64,000 bases of DNA from Mycolicibacterium llatzerense. Lineage in GTDB: Bacteria; Actinomycetota; Actinomycetes; Mycobacteriales; Mycobacteriaceae. The notes below the pieces were generated by a model. That model was not told where the DNA came from, searched no databases, and saw only the letters and a program-made list of their open reading frames with translations. Location: assembly GCF_000878195.1 (NCBI RefSeq), contig NZ_JXST01000001.1, positions 62,001-126,000 on the forward strand, read 5' to 3'. The position numbers were made by a program, and so were the translations under genes. Below, one piece after another: positions 42,131 to 50,022 of the stretch; position 1 is the first letter of the stretch, and every line of letters begins with the position of its first letter.

Positions 42131-42867
42131 CGAAGCCGGTGTTGCTCGAGGTATCCGGCAAGGTGGCCACCGTCACCTTGAACCGGCCCGAGCAGCGGAA
42201 CGCCATCACCGTCGCCCTCGGGGCTGCGTTGGAAGACGCGTTGCACGAGGCCGCTGCCCTCGCTGACGTTGTCGTGGTGCGCGGCGCCGGCGGGAACTTC
42301 TGCGCAGGAGGGGATTTCCATGAGTTGGGACGTCTGCGCGCGCTCGGCCGCGCTGCGATGGCCGAGCTCTTCGACAACTTCCGGCGTGCCTGCGCGATCA
42401 TCGAAACGCTGCCCGTACCGGTGATCTGCGCGGTCGAAGGTTTCGCGACCGCCGGAGGCTTCGAACTCATCCAGGCAGCCGACATCGTGCTCCTGCACGA
42501 AAATGCCGTGCTTGCCGACATCCACGCGAAGTTCGGTCAGATTCCGGGTGGCGGTGGCACGCAGCGACTGCCGCGACTGGTCGGCCGGCAACGAGCGCTC
42601 GCCCACATTCTCACCGCCGACAGCCTGACGGCCGCCCAAGCACTCGACTGGGGACTGGCGTACCGCGTGTTCGCGAGTGACGAATTCGACTCGGCCGTAA
42701 CAGCCTTTGCCGAGCGGCTGGCGACCAGGGACCGCACTGCGCTCGCGCGCAGCAAGGCCCTGATCTACCAGGGGTTGCGGCAACCCCTCGATGAGGGGTT
42801 GGCATTGGAGCGCGAGGCGGTGCTGGACCACGTCGCGGTGACCGGAACAGGGGTAGGGCGTGGCTGA
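42127..42867 (+). CDS. Enoyl-CoA hydratase/isomerase family protein (crotonase 1)
   Basis: A 246-aa crotonase. Oxyanion-hole segments NRPEQRNAI and GGNFCAGGDFHE. One catalytic Glu is kept in TAGGFELIQAAD; the second is His in the segment DIHAKFGQIPGGGG. That pattern is compatible with hydration, isomerisation or hydrolysis. GTG 42127 overlaps the MaoC stop (GTGA). Its last 8 bp overlap the next crotonase gene. Confidence 0.88.
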   Translation: MTKPVLLEVSGKVATVTLNRPEQRNAITVALGAALEDALHEAAALADVVVVRGAGGNFCAGGDFHELGRLRALGRAAMAELFDNFRRACAIIETLPVPVICAVEGFATAGGFELIQAADIVLLHENAVLADIHAKFGQIPGGGGTQRLPRLVGRQRALAHILTADSLTAAQALDWGLAYRVFASDEFDSAVTAFAERLATRDRTALARSKALIYQGLRQPLDEGLALEREAVLDHVAVTGTGVGRG

Positions 42868-43654
42868 GCAATTGGTGCTTCTCGACGTCGCGGACGACGG
42901 CGTCGCGCGGTTGCGGCTGAACCGGCCCGAGGCTGCCAACGGCATGAATGTGCCTTTCCTGCAGGCGCTGCACGCCGTGATCATGCAATGCCACGGCAAT
43001 CCCGCCATCCGCGCCGTCGTCATCACCGGCGAAGGCAAGAACTTCTGCGCCGGCGGCGACGTTCGAACATTCGCTTCCAAGGGTGAGGCGCTGCCGGATT
43101 ACCTGCGCGAGGCCACCGCATGGCTGCAGCTGGCCGTCGATGCACTGCTCCAGCTGCAGGTACCGGTAATCGCCGGAGTACACGGATTCGCCGCGGGCGG
43201 TGGCGGATTCGGGCTGGTCTGCGCATCGGATTTCGTCATCGCCACCGAGTCCGCGAAGTTCATGTCGGGTGCGGTCCGTGTCGGGATGGCGCCCGACGCC
43301 GGTGTATCGGTGACCCTCACTCAACTTGTCGGGCTCCGCAAGGCCATGGAGATCGTGCTCACCAATCCGACACTGTCAGCACAGCAGGCCCTCGACATCG
43401 GCCTGCTCACCAAGGTCGTGCCCGACGACCAGCTCGGTGATGAATTGACTTCCTTTGCGGCACAATTCACCGAGATGGCGCCCAAGGCTGTGGGGGCGAC
43501 CAAGCGGCTGATGTGGGGCGGCGTGGGCGCCGGCGTGGTGCAGCGACTGGGCGAGGAGGCTCGCACCGTGGCCGAGCTGTCCGGCACAGCCGACTCACGT
43601 GAAGGGCTGGCTGCCGTCATCGAGCGGCGGCCGCCTCGGTTCACCGGGAAATGA
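42860..43654 (+). CDS. Enoyl-CoA hydratase/isomerase family protein (crotonase 2, PaaG-like residues)
   Basis: A 264-aa crotonase (NRPEAANGMN, GKNFCAGGDVRT). Both hydratase Glu positions are lost (GGGGFGLV; GAVRVGMAPDAG), but an Asp is present in MAPDAG. The 1,2-epoxyphenylacetyl-CoA isomerase PaaG and related isomerases carry their catalytic Asp at this position. Isomerisation of a cyclic or unsaturated CoA ester is therefore more likely than simple hydration. GTG 42860 is the start. Confidence 0.87.
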   Translation: MAEQLVLLDVADDGVARLRLNRPEAANGMNVPFLQALHAVIMQCHGNPAIRAVVITGEGKNFCAGGDVRTFASKGEALPDYLREATAWLQLAVDALLQLQVPVIAGVHGFAAGGGGFGLVCASDFVIATESAKFMSGAVRVGMAPDAGVSVTLTQLVGLRKAMEIVLTNPTLSAQQALDIGLLTKVVPDDQLGDELTSFAAQFTEMAPKAVGATKRLMWGGVGAGVVQRLGEEARTVAELSGTADSREGLAAVIERRPPRFTGK

Positions 43655-43655
43655 C

Positions 43656-44429
43656 ATGGACGACGTTGTAACGACCGCTGATCACGGGCACACCCGGGTC
43701 ATCACGCTGAATCGGCCCGACCGGCGGAATGCGATCGACATACCACTGCGCGTGGCGCTGGCAGATCGACTCGAAGATGCCATGGCCGACAACAATATTC
43801 GGGCTGTGGTGCTGACGGGTGCGGGCGCGAGCTTCTGTGCCGGCGGTGACATTTCGACCATGCGGCGGATGCCGGAGGCCGAGAGCCGGCCGCGTGCCGA
43901 AGCCGCGGCACGGGTGGTGCGGGCCATCTGGACCGGTGGCACGCCGGTCGTCGCCGCGGTGGAAGGTGCCGCGTTCGGCGCCGGTGTCTCGCTGGCGCTG
44001 GCCTGCGACCGAGTGGTCGCCGCCGAGGACGCGGTGTTCTCGACAGCCTTCACAGGTGTCGGCCTGGCCGGCGACATGGGCATATTCGCATCACTGCCTG
44101 CGCGGGTCGGTCCGGCAAAGGCGCGGCAGCTGATGCTGTTGCCGCAGAAGCTGTCTGGTGCGGAAGCCTTTGAGCTCGGCCTCGTCGATGCGCTCGTGCC
44201 GTCGGGTTCGACGCTGACATCGGCACTTGCTGACGCCGAGCGGATCTCGGCACTCGCGCCGCTTGCGGTCCGCGAGATCAAAGGGGCATTGACCCGTTGG
44301 CCCGGTGCGCCGCTGGCGATGCTCGACCACGAGGTCGACGTGGCAGTTCGCCTGTTCGACACCGAGGACTTCGACGAAGGCGTCGCCGCTTTCCATGACC
44401 GTCGTCCGCCCCGATTCCGGGGCTGCTGA
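43656..44429 (+). CDS. Enoyl-CoA hydratase/isomerase family protein (crotonase 3, PaaG-like residues)
   Basis: A 257-aa crotonase (NRPDRRNAIDIP, GASFCAGGDISTM). The hydratase Glu positions read GAGVSLAL and FTGVGLAGDMG, so only the PaaG-type Asp is kept. The C-terminal HDRRPPRF tail resembles that of the previous gene. It starts 1 bp after the crotonase 2 stop and precedes the Rieske oxygenase by 9 bp. It is probably an isomerase or lyase on a hydroxylated cyclic CoA ester. Confidence 0.87.
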   Translation: MDDVVTTADHGHTRVITLNRPDRRNAIDIPLRVALADRLEDAMADNNIRAVVLTGAGASFCAGGDISTMRRMPEAESRPRAEAAARVVRAIWTGGTPVVAAVEGAAFGAGVSLALACDRVVAAEDAVFSTAFTGVGLAGDMGIFASLPARVGPAKARQLMLLPQKLSGAEAFELGLVDALVPSGSTLTSALADAERISALAPLAVREIKGALTRWPGAPLAMLDHEVDVAVRLFDTEDFDEGVAAFHDRRPPRFRGC

Positions 44430-44438
44430 GGAGAAGCC

Positions 44439-45680
44439 ATGACCACCGCTGTCGACTATTCACGGCTCATCGAGCCGACTCGCGTGCACGGCTCGCTGTA
44501 CACCGACCCCGCCATCTTCGCCGAAGAGCTGGAGCGCATCTGGTACGGCGGCTGGGTGTTCGTCGGCCACGAGAGCGAAATCGCGCAGCCGAATGACTAC
44601 GTGCGCAAGCAGATCGGCCCGCAGGACATCATCATGACCCGGAGCCGTGCCGGCGACGTCCACCTGCTGGTGAACCGCTGCGCCCACCGCGGCAACCTGG
44701 TGTGCGACGACGCGAGCGGCAACTCGGGATCGTTCCGTTGCCCGTATCACGGCTGGACGTACCGCAATGACGGTGCGCTGGTCGGCTACCCGTTCAAGAA
44801 GGGCTACGGCGACGAGAAGCTGGACCTGGGCCTCGGACGCCTGCCGAAAGTCGACAGCTACCACGGCTTCGTGTTCGGCAGTTTCAACCCCGACGTACCG
44901 CCGCTGCTAGAGCACCTCGGCGCCGCTGCCGGTGAGATGGACCGGCTGGCGCGCCTGTCGCCTGCAGGCCAGGTGCGGCTCGACGCCGGCTGGCTCAAGC
45001 ACAAGACCCGCGCCAACTGGAAGCTGCTGGCGGAGAACGAGACCGACGGCTACCACCCGCAGTTCGTGCACGGCTCGATCTTCTCGGTGACCGGCAGCAC
45101 CATCGGCCCGCTCTACAGCGACAAGTCCACCGCCGTCACACGTGCGCTCGGAAACGGGCACAGCGAGAACGACCTCCGGCCGGAATTCCGCAAGTTCGCC
45201 GAACCGATGCGATGGTTCGGCACGACGGCCGAACGGGTCCCTGACTACGTGGCCAGGATGCGAGCAGTTCACGGCGACGCGGCCGAGCAGATCCTCATCG
45301 AGGGTGGCCCGCACGTGATGGTGTTCCCGAACCTCTTCATCGCCGAGATTCAGGTGTTCAACATCCAGCCGTTGTCCGCCGGTGAGTGCATCCAATACTC
45401 GACCGCCGTTCAGCTGGAGGGGGCGCCAGAGCTCAACAAGCGCATGCTCTCGCAGTCCATCGGATCGGTTGGACCGGCCGGAATGCTGCTCGCAGACGAC
45501 ACCGAGATGTACGAGCGCAACCAGGCCGGCGTCGCGCAACTGCTGCCCGAATGGCTCGACATCCGCCGGGGCACCGTCCGGGAGCGCCAGGACGAGAACG
45601 GCTTTCAGATCGGTGGCGCCACGGATGAGACGGCCATGCGCGCCTTCTGGGCGCACTACAAGACGCTGATGGAGCCATGA
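44439..45680 (+). CDS. Rieske ring-hydroxylating oxygenase, alpha (large) subunit
   Basis: A 413-aa catalytic subunit. The Rieske 2Fe-2S cluster ligands are C81, H83, C101 and H104 (NRCAHRG and CPYHGW). The mononuclear iron site includes the bridging D203 and the ligands H206 and H211 in NETDGYHPQFVHGS. It inserts one or two oxygen atoms into a ring or C-H bond. It is paired with a beta subunit gene. GAGGAGAAGCC before the ATG is a strong RBS. No ferredoxin or reductase gene is in this operon, so electrons must come from elsewhere. Confidence 0.95.
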   Translation: MTTAVDYSRLIEPTRVHGSLYTDPAIFAEELERIWYGGWVFVGHESEIAQPNDYVRKQIGPQDIIMTRSRAGDVHLLVNRCAHRGNLVCDDASGNSGSFRCPYHGWTYRNDGALVGYPFKKGYGDEKLDLGLGRLPKVDSYHGFVFGSFNPDVPPLLEHLGAAAGEMDRLARLSPAGQVRLDAGWLKHKTRANWKLLAENETDGYHPQFVHGSIFSVTGSTIGPLYSDKSTAVTRALGNGHSENDLRPEFRKFAEPMRWFGTTAERVPDYVARMRAVHGDAAEQILIEGGPHVMVFPNLFIAEIQVFNIQPLSAGECIQYSTAVQLEGAPELNKRMLSQSIGSVGPAGMLLADDTEMYERNQAGVAQLLPEWLDIRRGTVRERQDENGFQIGGATDETAMRAFWAHYKTLMEP

Positions 45681-46165
45681 TGACGACGTCGACCGGAGTA
45701 GACCTGCGCGAGCTCGAGCAGTTCATCTACCGCGAGGCCCGCTTTGCGGACGAGCACGAATACGACGCGTGGGAGGCCTTGTGGACCGACGACGCGCTGT
45801 ATTGGGTGCCTGCCGCGGGATCGCTTGCCGACCCGGAGCACCACGTGTCGGTCATCTACGACAACCGCCGTCGGATCTCGACGCGGTTGCAGCAGTTGCG
45901 CACCGGCAAGCGGTACGCGCAAGCGCCGGCATCGAACCTGCGCCGGATCATCTCCAACATCGAAATCCTGGAGGCGGAGGGTGACGAGTCGACCGTCGGC
46001 GCGAACTTCGTGCTCTACGAATCGAAGTCACGCGGCATCGAGACCTGGGCCGGCCGGGTCACCTACGTGCTGCGACGTGTCGACGGCGAGCTGAAGTTGG
46101 CCCGGAAAACGGTGCTGCTGGTGAATTACGACGAGGCGTTGCCGACTCTGGGATTCCTGATCTGA
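45680..46165 (+). CDS. Rieske ring-hydroxylating oxygenase, beta (small) subunit
   Basis: A 161-aa NTF2-fold beta subunit. It starts DLRELEQFIYREARFADEHE and carries YDAWEALWTDDALYWVPAAG and VSVIYDNRRRISTRLQQLRT, the standard hallmarks of aromatic-ring-hydroxylating dioxygenase small subunits (EALWTDD..YWVP, YDDR-like). It stabilises the alpha3beta3 hexamer and shapes the pocket. ATG 45680 has better RBS spacing than ATG 45677; both overlap the alpha stop. It is coupled by TGATG to the next small gene. Confidence 0.93.
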   Translation: MTTSTGVDLRELEQFIYREARFADEHEYDAWEALWTDDALYWVPAAGSLADPEHHVSVIYDNRRRISTRLQQLRTGKRYAQAPASNLRRIISNIEILEAEGDESTVGANFVLYESKSRGIETWAGRVTYVLRRVDGELKLARKTVLLVNYDEALPTLGFLI

Positions 46166-46377
46166 TGGATGCCGGCGACGTCGTCCACAACGAGTTCGCC
46201 CAGGTCGCGGTGCGAGTCGACCGCGTCGGGAACAGTCCCCGGCTGTCGTTGACCGACCTCAAGACCGGGCGCGTGCGTTTCCTCGACGCACTTGAACTCG
46301 AGACCATCGTGTGGCTGCCGGACGGGCACATGCAGAAATTGCTCGACCCGTCCGCAGACCGATGGAAAGAAGGATGA
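46165..46377 (+). CDS. 70-aa protein of the Rieske oxygenase operon, unknown function
   Basis: A 70-aa hydrophilic protein (MDAGDVVHNEFAQVAVRVDR ending DPSADRWKEG). It is beta-rich by appearance, with no Cys and no transmembrane segment. It overlaps the beta subunit stop (TGATG) and the CoA-transferase start (ATGA), so it is translated inside the operon and is not an annotation artefact. It is not ferredoxin-like. It may be an assembly or regulatory partner of the oxygenase. Confidence 0.8.
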   Translation: MDAGDVVHNEFAQVAVRVDRVGNSPRLSLTDLKTGRVRFLDALELETIVWLPDGHMQKLLDPSADRWKEG

Positions 46378-47555
46378 TCGACCTCAGCGCACACATTCGT
46401 CCAGGCGACACGGTCGTCTGGGGGCAGGCTTGTGCGGAGCCCCTGACCCTCACCGAGGCGCTGACGGCGCAGCGTGAGTCCCTCGGCGGCATAACGGCTT
46501 TCCTGGGTATCCAATTTGCCGGCACTGCGAAGCCCGAGCACGCCGATCACATCCGGTTCGTCAGCTATTGCGGGACCGGAGCGAACCGCGCGTTGGCGCA
46601 GGTGGGCGTGCTCGACATCTATCCGGGCCACTACTCGACGCTGCCTTGGCTGGTGTCACACGGACCGCTGCGAGCGGACGTGGTGCTCGTGCAGGTATCG
46701 CCGCCCGACGTGGACGGCAATCACAGCCTGGGCCTGGCGCATGACTATCTCACCGCCGCAATCGATGTCGCGCGAGTGGTGATCGCCGAGGTGAACGACC
46801 AGGTTCCTTTCGTCGCCGGCTCGCGCTATCTGACCGCCGCTGACATCGATGTGCTGGTGGAGAGCTCGCGGCCGCCGGTGGAGGCGCCGGCGGGTCGTGT
46901 GGACGCGACCACGATACGGATCGCCGAGCTGGCCGCCGGTTTGGTCGAGGACGGCGCGACCTTGCAGCTGGGCATCGGCGCCGTCCCCGAATTGATGTTG
47001 GGCGAACTGAAAGACAGGCGCGACCTGAGGTTTCATTCGGGGCAGCTCAGTGACGGCGCTGCCGGTCTCATCGAGGTCGGGGCGGCCGGCGGTGGGGTCG
47101 CGGCGTTTCTCATCGGTACCCGCCGCCTGTTCGAGTTCGCGCATTGCAATCCGGCGATCGCGTTGCGCCCGGCGTCCTACACCCATGACCCCGATGTGCT
47201 TGCGGCACAGGAAAAATTCGTGGCCGTCAACTCAGCGGTCGAGGTCGATGTGACCGGTCAGGTCAATGCCGAGATCGCCGGCGGGACGTACGTCGGTGCG
47301 GTCGGCGGCGCGGCAGACTTTCTGCGTGCTGCGGCGCGGTCATCGGGCGGACTGCCCATCGTCGCGCTACCCGCGAGCCGGATCGTCGCGGCGTTGTCCG
47401 GGCCGGTGTCGACAGCGCGGGCGGACGCCGGAATCTTCGTCACCGAATACGGCATCGCGGATCTACGCGGGCAGCCATTGGCGCAGCGGTGCCGCCGCAT
47501 GATCGAGATCGCACATCCCGAACACCGAGAAGCCTTGTTGGAAGGAACATCATGA
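46374..47555 (+). CDS. Acetyl-CoA hydrolase/4-hydroxybutyrate CoA-transferase-family protein
   Basis: A 393-aa CoA transferase. It has the family's two-domain layout, with QLGIGAVPELMLGELKDRRD at mid-protein and the catalytic-Glu segment FVAVNSAVEVDVTGQVNAE. The C-terminal signature is VTEYGIADLRGQPLAQR. It swaps CoA between acids, which would allow ATP-free activation of a pathway acid. The ATG at 46374 follows GAAAGAAGG and overlaps the 70-aa gene. It couples to the thiolase by ATGA. Confidence 0.9.
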   Translation: MIDLSAHIRPGDTVVWGQACAEPLTLTEALTAQRESLGGITAFLGIQFAGTAKPEHADHIRFVSYCGTGANRALAQVGVLDIYPGHYSTLPWLVSHGPLRADVVLVQVSPPDVDGNHSLGLAHDYLTAAIDVARVVIAEVNDQVPFVAGSRYLTAADIDVLVESSRPPVEAPAGRVDATTIRIAELAAGLVEDGATLQLGIGAVPELMLGELKDRRDLRFHSGQLSDGAAGLIEVGAAGGGVAAFLIGTRRLFEFAHCNPAIALRPASYTHDPDVLAAQEKFVAVNSAVEVDVTGQVNAEIAGGTYVGAVGGAADFLRAAARSSGGLPIVALPASRIVAALSGPVSTARADAGIFVTEYGIADLRGQPLAQRCRRMIEIAHPEHREALLEGTS

Positions 47556-48748
47556 GACGCGCGGCGATCGTGAACCCACTGCGTACCCCGGTCGGCACGT
47601 TCGGCGGAGCGCTGCGTTCTGTGCCCGCCGAGCGGTTGGCGTCCACGATCCTGAAAGCCGTTGTGGAGACGTCGGGTATCGATCCGGCGCGGATCGACGA
47701 CGTGGCAATGGCCCAGTCGTACGCCAATTCCGAAGCGCCGTGCATCGGCCGGTGGGCAGCACTGGATGCCGGTCTGCCGGTGGAATTGCCCGGTTTTCAG
47801 ACCGACCGCCGGTGTGGCGGCGGATTGCAGGCAGTCGTCACCGCCGCGATGATGGTGCAGACCGGAGCTGCCGACGTCGTCCTCGCCGGCGGCGTCGAGA
47901 GCATGAGCAACATCGAGTACTACACCCAATCGACACGGTGGGGTTCGCGGTCGGGCAACGCCACGCTCTACGACCGCTTGGATCGGGGACGGGAACGCTC
48001 GCAGCCGGACTGGCGGTTCGGAGCGATCAGCGGAATGATCGAAACCGCCGAGAACCTCGCGACCGAGTACAGCATCTCTCGATCTGCCGCCGACGAGTTC
48101 GCCGCGCTTAGTCACCAACGGGCCGCTGCCGCATGGGAATCCGGACGGTTCGACGACGAGGTGGTGCCGGTCGAGGTGCCGCAGCGGAAGGGTGATCCGA
48201 TCGTCTTCGCGAAAGACGAAGGCATCCGCCCTGATGCCACCGGCGATTCGTTGGCGAGACTTCGCCCGATCACGCCCGGGGGCACCGTGACTGCCGGCAA
48301 CTCCAGCCAGCAGAACGATGCTGCCGCAGCGTGTCTGGTGGTCGCCGAGGACCGGCTCGACGAGCTTGGTCTGGAGCCGCTCGCCTTCCTGCGTGGCTGG
48401 GCCGCGGCTGGCTGTGAACCGCGGGTGATGGGTATCGGACCGGTGCCGGCGGTGGCAAAACTCTTTGCCCGCACCGGGTTGTCGTTCGACGACATGGATC
48501 TGGTCGAGCTGAACGAGGCGTTCGCCGTTCAGGTGCTGGCAGTGATGAAGGGCTGGGGATTCGACGATCTCGGCCGGCTCAACGTCAACGGCTCCGGCAT
48601 CTCACTCGGACACCCCATCGGCGCGACCGGCGTGCGGATCCTGACGACGCTGTCGCACGAACTGCGCCGCCGCGGAGGCAAATACGCCCTGGAGGCGATG
48701 TGCATCGGCGGCGGGCAGGGTATGGCGGCGATCGTCGAGGCGCCATGA
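47552..48748 (+). CDS. Thiolase (acetyl-CoA C-acyltransferase, FadA-type)
   Basis: A 398-aa classic degradative thiolase. Nucleophile Cys in DRRCGGGLQAV (about residue 89), NEAFAVQVLAV, His in GHPIGATGVR, and the second catalytic Cys in CIGGGQGMA. It cleaves a 3-ketoacyl-CoA with free CoA. All catalytic residues are present, unlike the companion thiolase-like gene at 50 kb. It overlaps its neighbours by ATGA on both sides. Confidence 0.93.
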   Translation: MRRAAIVNPLRTPVGTFGGALRSVPAERLASTILKAVVETSGIDPARIDDVAMAQSYANSEAPCIGRWAALDAGLPVELPGFQTDRRCGGGLQAVVTAAMMVQTGAADVVLAGGVESMSNIEYYTQSTRWGSRSGNATLYDRLDRGRERSQPDWRFGAISGMIETAENLATEYSISRSAADEFAALSHQRAAAAWESGRFDDEVVPVEVPQRKGDPIVFAKDEGIRPDATGDSLARLRPITPGGTVTAGNSSQQNDAAAACLVVAEDRLDELGLEPLAFLRGWAAAGCEPRVMGIGPVPAVAKLFARTGLSFDDMDLVELNEAFAVQVLAVMKGWGFDDLGRLNVNGSGISLGHPIGATGVRILTTLSHELRRRGGKYALEAMCIGGGQGMAAIVEAP

Positions 48749-50022
48749 CCGGAATCGTCTCGTACGCCACGTATCTGCCGGCGCACCGGTTGCGGGGCAG
48801 ACGGGTCGTCGCATCGTTCGATGAGGACAGCACGACGCTGGGTGTCGCCGCCGCGCAGGCCGCTCTCAGCAACCGGCCCGCCGGCGCCCTGTATTTCTCG
48901 TCCACCACGCCCGCGTACGCGGACAAGGCGAACGCCACTGCCATCCACGCCGCGCTCGGCCTGTCGCCTGGCGAGTTTGCGGTCGACATGGTGGGGTCGG
49001 CGCGCAGCGCCGTCGCGGCATTCCGGGCTGCGTCCGCGTCAGGCGGTATGGCGGTGCTGTCCGATGTCCGGGTCGGGCGTGCTGGCTCCTCCGACGAGAA
49101 GGACGGCGCCGACGCCGCGGCGGCCTTCCTGTTCGGCGACACTGACACGATCGCCGACATCATCGGATATGCCGGCGCGACAGCAGAATTCCTCGACCGC
49201 TGGCGCGTACCCGGCGGCAAGGGCGCGCAGTGGGAGGAACGCTTCGGTTTCGAGGAGTATCTGCCGCTGATCGAAACGGTGCGCTCCCAGATCGGGATCG
49301 ACCACCCGGATCACGTGGTCGTGGTGTCACCGAACATCGCGGTCCGGAAATGGGCTGCGCGTACGTTCACGACGTCGCCCGTAGGCCACGCAGGCGCGGC
49401 TGATCTGGGCATCGCACTGGCGAACGTGCTGGACGTCGCGCAACCCGACGAGACGATCCTGGTGATCTCGGCGGCGGACGGGGCCGACGCCATCGCCCTG
49501 CGCGTCACCGCGCAGGTCCGGCGTCAGGCGGTCTCTGTGGCCGAGCAGCTTGCGGCCGGTGCCGACGTCGACTACCTGACGTACCTGACGTGGCGCGGAC
49601 TGCTCGAGCAGGAGCCGCCGCGGCGACCGGAACCCGACCGGGTCGCAGCGCCGCCGTCTGCTCGCGAGCGCGACTGGAAGTTCGGTTTCACCGCAAGCTG
49701 CTGCACGGCTTGCTCGTTCGTTCATCTACCGCCGGTGCGGGTCTGCAAGAGGTGCGGCGTCGTCGATCAGATGACGCGGCGGCCGCTGCGTGCGGAGGCC
49801 GGGACCGTCGCGACCTTCACGGTGGACCGGCTTGCCTACTCGCTTGCGCCGCCCGTCGTCGGCGCAGTCGTCGACTTCGACGGCGGCGGCCGCTACACCC
49901 TCGAGCTCGCAGACGGTGGAGCCGACCGCATCGCTGTCGGCTCACGCGTTGGATTGACGTTCCGCTGTCTGCACAGCGCGGGCGGTGTCCACAACTACTT
50001 CTGGAAGGCGAAACTCCTGTGA
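48745..50022 (+). CDS. HMG-CoA-synthase-like domain fused to a DUF35 zinc-ribbon/OB domain
   Basis: A 425-aa fusion. Residues 1-285 form a thiolase-superfamily domain like archaeal HMG-CoA synthase (TGIVSYATYLPAHRL, YFSSTTPAYADKANATAI). Where the nucleophile Cys is expected it reads VDMVGSARSAVAA, with no Cys. Residues 315-425 form a DUF35 domain: a zinc ribbon with Cys in CCTACSF and VCKRCG, then an OB fold. DUF35 proteins act with thiolase-like partners, for example ChsH2-Ltp2, BbsA-BbsB and archaeal HMGCS/thiolase. The partner here is probably the next gene, whose GTG overlaps this stop. Confidence 0.87.
   Translation: MTGIVSYATYLPAHRLRGRRVVASFDEDSTTLGVAAAQAALSNRPAGALYFSSTTPAYADKANATAIHAALGLSPGEFAVDMVGSARSAVAAFRAASASGGMAVLSDVRVGRAGSSDEKDGADAAAAFLFGDTDTIADIIGYAGATAEFLDRWRVPGGKGAQWEERFGFEEYLPLIETVRSQIGIDHPDHVVVVSPNIAVRKWAARTFTTSPVGHAGAADLGIALANVLDVAQPDETILVISAADGADAIALRVTAQVRRQAVSVAEQLAAGADVDYLTYLTWRGLLEQEPPRRPEPDRVAAPPSARERDWKFGFTASCCTACSFVHLPPVRVCKRCGVVDQMTRRPLRAEAGTVATFTVDRLAYSLAPPVVGAVVDFDGGGRYTLELADGGADRIAVGSRVGLTFRCLHSAGGVHNYFWKAKLL

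Noticed and set aside
42127..44429. Recent tandem duplication of one crotonase gene
   Set aside because: The three proteins differ in catalytic residues and share only family-level similarity, so this is old paralogy or independent recruitment.
49590..50018. Upstream extension of the 50-kb thiolase-like gene
   Set aside because: This part is the shadow of the DUF35 fusion gene; the GTG at 50019 overlapping its stop is the true start.
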